Shown here: positions 59,446-64,000 of the stretch, in pieces | Layout: every line of letters starts with the position of its first letter | Position numbering within the stretch: the first letter of the stretch is position 1 | NCBI GenBank assembly: GCA_022601535.1 | Contig: JAJACK010000001.1 | Location: forward strand, 788,893-852,892 | Direction: 5' to 3' | Source of the DNA: Chlamydiales bacterium | GTDB taxonomy: Bacteria; Chlamydiota; Chlamydiia; Chlamydiales; JAAKFR01 | DNA: 64,000 nucleotides | Notes under the pieces: model-generated | Databases searched by the model: none | Told to the model about the DNA's origin: nothing | Seen by the model: the letters and a program-made list of their open reading frames with translations, nothing else | Made by a program: the position numbers and the translations under genes

Positions 59446-61653
59446 TCAAAAAAAAGTGGAAATAGAATCGATGTCTAGGTGGAGTTTCACTTGAGTAGGG
59501 TAGGGAACTTTCCGGATTGCTCGGGTGATTTTCACAATAGGACCTCGAATGAGGAATTGAAAGCGGAATTGATCACGCACTTTGGGGTGGCCTGAGGGGA
59601 CAAGAGGATGGATGATGCACCCAGAGAGTTCTTTTGAGAGGTTGTTTCGAAATTGATTTCCAACTTGCTCTGTCAGGAGGGAATTGGGATTGGAAAATGT
59701 TAGCTTTACAAGATGAGTGTAAGGGGGAAATCCAAAGGTTTCACGGATCTCTATCTCTTGTTTGTAAAAAGAGACATAGTCTTGTTTTGAAGCGAGTTCG
59801 ATGGTGGGGTTGGTTGGTAGTTGGGTTTGAATCACCACTTCTCCAGGAAGTTCTCCCCGTCCTGCTCGCCCGGCCACTTGGGTGATGAGTTGAAATGTTT
59901 GCTCTGAAGCGCGGAAATCGGGAATATTGAGCGCGCTGTCGCTATTTAGAATGGCTACGAGCGTGACAAGGGGGAAATGAAGCCCTTTTGCAATCATTTG
60001 AGTGCCGATCATCACATCTGCTTTCCCTGTCCGAAATTGGCGAAATAGCCGTTCATGACTCCCTTTATGACGGGTTGTATCTCCATCGACACGTAGTGTG
60101 CGCACCTCTGGTAGAACAGCGTGTATTGCCCGTTCAACTTGTTCTGTCCCCACCCCTTTATAGGAAAAATCTTGTGTCTCCTGGCAAGAGGGACAGGTCG
60201 TTGGAGGGGGGGTGATTCGGTAGTCACATAGGTGGCAAGCGAGAGTCTTTTGGTTGGAGTGAAAGGTGAGTGAAAGGTCGCAGTGAGGACATTTAAAGAT
60301 GTGTCCACAAAGGCACCGCATGCTTGTGTGATACCCTCGTCTATTGAGAAAGAGGATTGTTTGTTCTCCTTTTTCTACTCGTGTTTTGATCTTTCCAATG
60401 AGCAGTTCTGAAAAAGAGGTGTACCCTTTTGCCTTTTCAAATTCCCGTTTCATATCGACGATTGTGACTGAAGGGAGTTTTGCATGGGTTGGACGAGTTA
60501 AGAGAGTGGAGAGGTGGTACTTTCCAGACAGAGCGTTGTGATAGCTCTCTAAACTCGGTGTGGCAGACCCTAAGATGACCACACTATTTGTCAATTTTCC
60601 TCGCATCACAGCCATATCTCGTCCGTGATAGGTGGGTCGTTCATCTTGCTGTTTATAGGCTGAATCGTGCTCTTCATCGACGATGATAAGGCCTAGATTG
60701 GGAACGGGAGAAAAAAGTGCTGAGCGAGCTCCAATTACAATTTTTGCTTCCCCTTTTTGAATCCGAAACCATTCGTCCCGCCGCTGCCCTTTAGAGAGTC
60801 TGTGGTGTAAGATTGCAATTTCATTTTCAAAACGGCTCCGAAATCTCTCGATGGTTTGTGGTGTCAGTGAGATTTCAGGAACAAGCATAATGACACCTTT
60901 GCCGAGTTTAAGCGCTTGATCAATGGCACAGAGGTAAACTTCTGTTTTTCCACTTCCTGTGACACCGTGGACAAGGTGAGTTTCAAATTTTTGTGCAATC
61001 AGTCCGTTGTTGATTTTATCAAGCGCTTTTTTTTGCTCTTCGATCAACTTTTTGGGTTTCGATTTAAAATAGTTCTCTCCTACCAATGGAGAGCGGTCGA
61101 TTGCAACTTGTTTTAATGAGATCGCGCCTAGTTTGACAAGTGAATCGATCGGGCTTTTTGAAACGCCTGTTTTTTCGAGAAGCTCTGTGAGAAGTAAACC
61201 CGATTTTCTTAGCAAAAGAAAATCGAGGACTTTTGCTTGGGGAGCAGAGCGGGTACGCACTTTTGTGCAAAGGGTGCGTAATTTATCATGAGAGAGTTTT
61301 CGGGAGACAAAATATTGTTTTTTTTCAGCCGTTTCACTTCGAATACTGGAGGGAATCATCAGCTTGAGAATTTGACGCAAGGGAGTTAAATAGTACTCTT
61401 GCATCCAAAGAGCTAATTGATAGAGGTCCTTTGGAAGGGCGTGATTATCAAGCACTTCAGATATAGGAAGAAGAGAGGGGAACTCAGATTTATCTTTAAG
61501 AGCAAGGATAGTTCCGAGCCTTAAATGTCCTTTAAGAGGAACTTTAACCCGCATTCCTCTGCAAAGAGTGAGCCCTTCTGGAATGCGGTAGTCAAGAGTT
61601 TTGTCAATGCCAACATCTAGGAGGACAGAGGCAACTGTTTCAGCTTTTCCCAC
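59446..61653 (-). CDS. priA: primosomal protein N' (PriA helicase)
   Basis: 735 residues. The N-terminal 3'-DNA-binding domain is followed by the helicase: HGVTGSGKTEVYL (Walker A), IVDEEHDSAYKQ (DEEH), ILGSATPSLESYH. The zinc region has eight cysteines in CLCGHIFKCPHCDLSLTF and CHLCDYR, TCPSCQE. The C-terminal helicase lobe has MIGTQMIAKGLHFP. It restarts collapsed replication forks. The start is GTG at 61653; no in-frame ATG precedes the conserved VASVLLDVGIDKTLDY. It overlaps the upstream 177-aa gene by 37 bases. Confidence 0.96.
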   Translation of the reverse strand: MGKAETVASVLLDVGIDKTLDYRIPEGLTLCRGMRVKVPLKGHLRLGTILALKDKSEFPSLLPISEVLDNHALPKDLYQLALWMQEYYLTPLRQILKLMIPSSIRSETAEKKQYFVSRKLSHDKLRTLCTKVRTRSAPQAKVLDFLLLRKSGLLLTELLEKTGVSKSPIDSLVKLGAISLKQVAIDRSPLVGENYFKSKPKKLIEEQKKALDKINNGLIAQKFETHLVHGVTGSGKTEVYLCAIDQALKLGKGVIMLVPEISLTPQTIERFRSRFENEIAILHHRLSKGQRRDEWFRIQKGEAKIVIGARSALFSPVPNLGLIIVDEEHDSAYKQQDERPTYHGRDMAVMRGKLTNSVVILGSATPSLESYHNALSGKYHLSTLLTRPTHAKLPSVTIVDMKREFEKAKGYTSFSELLIGKIKTRVEKGEQTILFLNRRGYHTSMRCLCGHIFKCPHCDLSLTFHSNQKTLACHLCDYRITPPPTTCPSCQETQDFSYKGVGTEQVERAIHAVLPEVRTLRVDGDTTRHKGSHERLFRQFRTGKADVMIGTQMIAKGLHFPLVTLVAILNSDSALNIPDFRASEQTFQLITQVAGRAGRGELPGEVVIQTQLPTNPTIELASKQDYVSFYKQEIEIRETFGFPPYTHLVKLTFSNPNSLLTEQVGNQFRNNLSKELSGCIIHPLVPSGHPKVRDQFRFQFLIRGPIVKITRAIRKVPYPTQVKLHLDIDSISTFF

Positions 61654-62150
61654 AGCTCCCTTTTTTTAGATTCATCATGGAGATAGAGTTCTATCTTCTC
61701 AAGAGGAAAGAGGTTGGCTTCTAATTTATAAAGTGTTGGAGAGGGGAGGCGAGAGCGGAGTATTGGAACCGTTTGAATGTGGTCGATCGGAAGGAGAAGG
61801 ATTTGAAAAAGAGGGTTTTTAAAAAGGGTACTCCATCCCATTTGTTCGATCTTTTCCAAGGAAAAAAGAGAAGAGGCAGCGATGTATTTGGTCAAAGCAT
61901 CGGAAATTTTTATCAAAAAAGGATGCACATCAAGACAGATGATCGGCGTGATCGGTGTTGTTAGAGAAAATTGTTCAGCCGCCCATTTTTGCATTTCACT
62001 CAAAGGTTCTGGTTCTTTTTTGGGAGGAGGAGAAGGGGGTGGTGATTTAGGAGTTTTCACTTCTTTGATTTTTTCAAGAGCAAAGGGGTGCTCCTTTTCT
62101 TGGATATACCGTCTCAGATCGTGGGCGAGTTTACTTTTCATATTGTCCAA
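61617..62150 (-). CDS. unknown soluble protein (174-177 aa)
   Basis: 177 residues, or 174 from a second ATG at 62141. The N-terminal third is basic and then Pro-rich (KSPPPSPPPKKEPEP), and the rest is a compact hydrophobic/charged domain without membrane helices. No family is recognised. It lies directly upstream of priA (37-base overlap) and overlaps the next unknown gene, so it belongs to a leftward operon. An unassigned gene (CT779) lies next to priA in Chlamydia; homology is likely but I cannot confirm it. Confidence 0.75.
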   Translation of the reverse strand: MDNMKSKLAHDLRRYIQEKEHPFALEKIKEVKTPKSPPPSPPPKKEPEPLSEMQKWAAEQFSLTTPITPIICLDVHPFLIKISDALTKYIAASSLFSLEKIEQMGWSTLFKNPLFQILLLPIDHIQTVPILRSRLPSPTLYKLEANLFPLEKIELYLHDESKKRELWEKLKQLPLSS

Positions 62151-62748
62151 CTATGTCGAGGTGTTTGTTGATAGTGGGAAGGAGGTGACTAAATCCTCTC
62201 TTTGAAAAACAGTGTGTTAAAAATTGCGATGCCTCTTTCACTCCATTTGAAAAAAAAGAGAGCACTTTTTTTGCTGTTGTCCCTTTTCCATAGATACGGT
62301 CGATTGCTGTTTGTTTCCGGAGAAGGAAAAAAAGCAAAGGGCCATTTTTTTCATAAAAATGTATCTGCTCAAGAAGTTTTGCTGTGAAGATGAGCATCTC
62401 TTTTTTTAGTCTCTCAAACGAAGCTTTAGGACACACCTCCTCTTTGTGTAGAGCGTATTGGCACTCTTTTGCTGCAAGAAGAGCTTCATCTAGAGGTGTT
62501 TCAATTGTATGTATCGATGAAGCAGGTGGGATAAGTGAACAGTAGAAGCGCAATTTCCTAAGATGTCCAATCGGCCTCCCTAAGCCACATACACCTCGCC
62601 AATGAGTGGAGGGATCTTCTTTTTCGCCAATAAGGTCTTGGAGCGATCCTTTGCTAGGAGACTTGGAAAGAACGTCTTGCGCAATTAGACATTCGTTTAG
62701 AAGAAATTGGAGGAGAAGTGTTTCATCACACTTGTCACAATTTTGCAT
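62131..62748 (-). CDS. unknown protein (205 aa), N-terminal Cys pair
   Basis: 205 residues, helical and soluble. CDKC close to the N-terminus (residues 4-7) could bind a metal; another Cys pair is not obvious. Basic C-terminal half. No family is recognised. It overlaps the downstream 177-aa gene by 20 bases and the upstream Tsr3-like gene by 14 bases, so the order Tsr3-like, 205 aa, 177 aa, priA is one translationally linked run. Confidence 0.72.
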   Translation of the reverse strand: MQNCDKCDETLLLQFLLNECLIAQDVLSKSPSKGSLQDLIGEKEDPSTHWRGVCGLGRPIGHLRKLRFYCSLIPPASSIHTIETPLDEALLAAKECQYALHKEEVCPKASFERLKKEMLIFTAKLLEQIHFYEKNGPLLFFLLRKQTAIDRIYGKGTTAKKVLSFFSNGVKEASQFLTHCFSKRGFSHLLPTINKHLDIVGQYEK

Positions 62749-63193
62749 GGGACAAGTTTAACAAACTCGTATGATTTTTTTCCAAAAAAGGTTCCTTCCA
62801 ATAGTAATAATCGAGCAAATGCTCGTATGGCCTTCCCAAAATGAGATGAGCGACATAGAGAGCTTCGATAGAAGCAAGCCCTCCGGCTACATCTTGTTTT
62901 CTCGGATACGCTGTCTTTATCGTAGAGGGCAAACTCCTAGGGGTGAGGGGAAGAGAGAGAGAGTCGTCCATTTTTTTTGCCAACCGCCATGTTCCATCTA
63001 ATAAGAGAAGTCCAAAGTCGCGATCTTCTGAGGTTAGAACAGGAGCATCCACTTTGAGGAGCAAATATCCTTCAAAAGAGGGAGGTTTTTGCAAAGGGTA
63101 GCGTAAAAAATGGAGGGAGGGGTCTTCCTCTAAGTGACGAAGACTACATTTTTTAAGGTTTTCTTTTCTGTGACGGATAATGATTGACTTCAT
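62735..63193 (-). CDS. Tsr3/DTW-like RNA modification protein (TDD superfamily)
   Basis: 152 residues from the ATG at 63193; a longer start at 63223 is possible. LLLDGTWRLAKKM matches the D-x-(T/S)-W motif of the TDD superfamily, which contains the DTW tRNA acp3U transferases and the rRNA enzyme Tsr3. The C-terminal part, IKTAYPRKQDVAGGLASIEAL, LGRPYEHLLDYYYWKEPFLEKN, is closer to Tsr3 (statement of an N-P-x-N-Y/K region, then S-x-x-E-A and a W-x-x-x-F-L-x-x-N ending). It probably transfers an aminocarboxypropyl group from SAM to RNA. Target unknown. Confidence 0.65.
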   Translation of the reverse strand: MKSIIIRHRKENLKKCSLRHLEEDPSLHFLRYPLQKPPSFEGYLLLKVDAPVLTSEDRDFGLLLLDGTWRLAKKMDDSLSLPLTPRSLPSTIKTAYPRKQDVAGGLASIEALYVAHLILGRPYEHLLDYYYWKEPFLEKNHTSLLNLSHAKL

Positions 63194-63260
63194 AAAACTA
63201 TTGTAGAAAACAAAGTGTAACACATATATTCACAGAAATGAAGCAAACAAGAGGTTCTAA

Positions 63261-63734
63261 ATGAAACTTTTTTCTACTCTACTCATTCTAGCGATCACAA
63301 CGGTAAATTTACATGCTCAAGAGGAGCAATCTCCACAGATGCAGACTCAAGGCAGCTCAATCCAATGGTTTACCGACTATCAGTCAGCTATGCAGATGGC
63401 ACAAAAAGAGCGAAAGCCTTTAATCCTATACTTTACAGGCTCTGATTGGTGTGGCTGGTGCAAGAAAATGGATAGCGAAATTTTCTCCTCACCAGAATTT
63501 ACATCAGCTGTCGGGTCAAAATTTATTTTTGTCAAACTCGACTTCCCAATGAACCAGAAGCTTCCTCAAGAGGAAATACAGCAAAATGCACAGTTAAAGC
63601 AACGTTACGGTGTGACTGGGTATCCAACGATTGTGATTGTCGATGCGTCAGGAGGATTTTTGGGGCAGACAGGCTATCGTTCTGGAGGTGGAAAGGCTTA
63701 CGCCAACTATCTCGACAGTTTTTTAGGAAAGTAG
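63261..63734 (+). CDS. secreted thioredoxin-fold disulfide protein (CGWC)
   Basis: 157 residues. A signal peptide (MKLFSTLLILAITTVNLHA) and a thioredoxin fold with the active-site motif GSDWCGWCKKM and the cis-proline region YGVTGYPTIVIVDASG. It is of the DsbH/thioredoxin type that keeps periplasmic proteins reduced or shuffles disulfides, relevant to the cysteine-crosslinked chlamydial envelope. AGAGG precedes the ATG with eight-base spacing. A paralogue begins 17 bases after its stop. A thioredoxin disulfide isomerase gene occupies the equivalent place in Chlamydia. Confidence 0.92.
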   Translation: MKLFSTLLILAITTVNLHAQEEQSPQMQTQGSSIQWFTDYQSAMQMAQKERKPLILYFTGSDWCGWCKKMDSEIFSSPEFTSAVGSKFIFVKLDFPMNQKLPQEEIQQNAQLKQRYGVTGYPTIVIVDASGGFLGQTGYRSGGGKAYANYLDSFLGK

Positions 63735-63751
63735 TGACTTAGGAGAAAGTG

Positions 63752-64000
63752 ATGCTCTATCGGGTGATCTTGTTCATAGCAGCAGTCTTGTTTTTGCCAT
63801 GCCATGCTGATTTTCAGGTGGATTATGCAAAAGCTTTAGAGCAAGGGTGTAAGGAGAAAAAACCGCTCCTTCTTTTCTTCAATGGCTCTGATTGGTCAGG
63901 GCTTGGAATGAAGATGAAAAATGAGATTTTCCTCTCTTCTGAGTTCAAAAAAGAACTTGGAGACCGTTTGATTTGTGTCGAACTCGACTTTCCCAAGCAT
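63752..64000 (+). CDS. thioredoxin-fold paralogue lacking active-site cysteines (cut by window end)
   Basis: 83 residues are visible. A signal peptide (MLYRVILFIAAVLFLPCHA) is followed by FNGSDWSGLGMKMKNEIFLS, which aligns with FTGSDWCGWCKKMDSEIFSS of the preceding protein. Both catalytic cysteines are replaced (SGLG for CGWC), while the surrounding fold residues are kept. It probably has no redox activity and may act as a binding or chaperone-like protein. AGGAG precedes the ATG with seven-base spacing. The C-terminal half lies outside the window. Confidence 0.85.
   Translation, partial: MLYRVILFIAAVLFLPCHADFQVDYAKALEQGCKEKKPLLLFFNGSDWSGLGMKMKNEIFLSSEFKKELGDRLICVELDFPKH

Overview
The window comes from a member of the Chlamydiae outside the family Chlamydiaceae (a Simkania-, Waddlia- or Parachlamydia-like organism). 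The main reason is gene order. From about 4.4 kb to the end the backbone is mfd, alaS, transketolase, AMP nucleosidase, efp, metallophosphoesterase, groEL paralogue, murF, mraY, murD, a LysM protein, ftsW, murG, a murC-ddl fusion, cutA, rsbV, miaA, mqnC, a coiled-coil protein, rsfS, fabF, a Nudix hydrolase, ppa, leucine dehydrogenase, aas, cysS, lysS, priA and thioredoxin-like proteins. As I recall it, this is the Chlamydia trachomatis order from about CT748 to CT783. The fused MurC-Ddl protein, a MOMP-like porin with the chlamydial mature N-terminus and a BTB/leucine-rich-repeat protein agree with this. By eye the GC content is in the low 40s. Several genes here (BTB-LRR, nadD, potassium channel, two efflux systems, EpmA) are not part of the reduced Chlamydiaceae set as I recall it.

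Layout. 1-3.2 kb: an EmrA/EmrB/outer-membrane-factor drug efflux operon, cut by the window start. 3.25-4.4 kb: an accessory patch with three small paralogous lipoproteins, two of them a recent tandem duplication, then a decayed DUF2975 gene and its partner XRE regulator, whose frame breaks at a run of seven A. 4.4-13.8 kb: alaS-mfd leftward, transketolase rightward, and amn plus a MOMP-like porin leftward. 14-15.7 kb: efp, epmA and a small FlgM-like gene, tightly overlapping. 15.6-20.3 kb, leftward: tRNA-Cys, groEL paralogue, family-9 glycosyltransferase, metallophosphoesterase and a membrane-anchored unknown. 20.4-35 kb: the peptidoglycan and division cluster murF-mraY-murD-lysM-ftsW-murG-murC/ddl-ftsQ, followed by cutA, a KH protein, rsbV and miaA. 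A small bilobed membrane protein and a binding-protein/histidine-kinase pair sit inside it on the opposite strand. 35-38.8 kb: BTB-LRR candidate effector and mqnC of the futalosine menaquinone pathway. 38.9-43.2 kb: coiled-coil protein, HAD phosphatase, nadD, rsfS, fabF. 43.3-49.6 kb: a small potassium channel, a complete RND efflux operon and a decayed IS200/IS605 element whose end now supplies the last codons of the efflux outer-membrane protein. 49.6-56.6 kb: unknown membrane protein, Nudix, ppa, leucine dehydrogenase, an acyltransferase-ACP-ligase fusion, cysS. 56.6-63.2 kb, leftward: two related small membrane proteins around a DUF1801 gene, lysS with a tiny membrane protein before it, priA, two unknowns and a Tsr3/DTW-like protein. 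63.3-64 kb: two thioredoxin-fold secreted proteins; the second lacks both active-site cysteines and runs off the end.

How the genes work together. The densest block makes lipid II and feeds it to division: MurF, MurD and MurC-Ddl build the UDP-MurNAc-pentapeptide, MraY and MurG make lipids I and II, and FtsW, FtsQ and the LysM protein act at the septum. EF-P with its modifying enzyme EpmA, AlaS, CysS, LysS, MiaA, RsfS and tRNA-Cys serve translation. Mfd and PriA serve DNA repair and restart. Two complete or near-complete efflux systems, the MOMP-like porin and the small lipoproteins are envelope functions. The BTB-LRR protein and the bilobed membrane proteins are the best candidates for host interaction.
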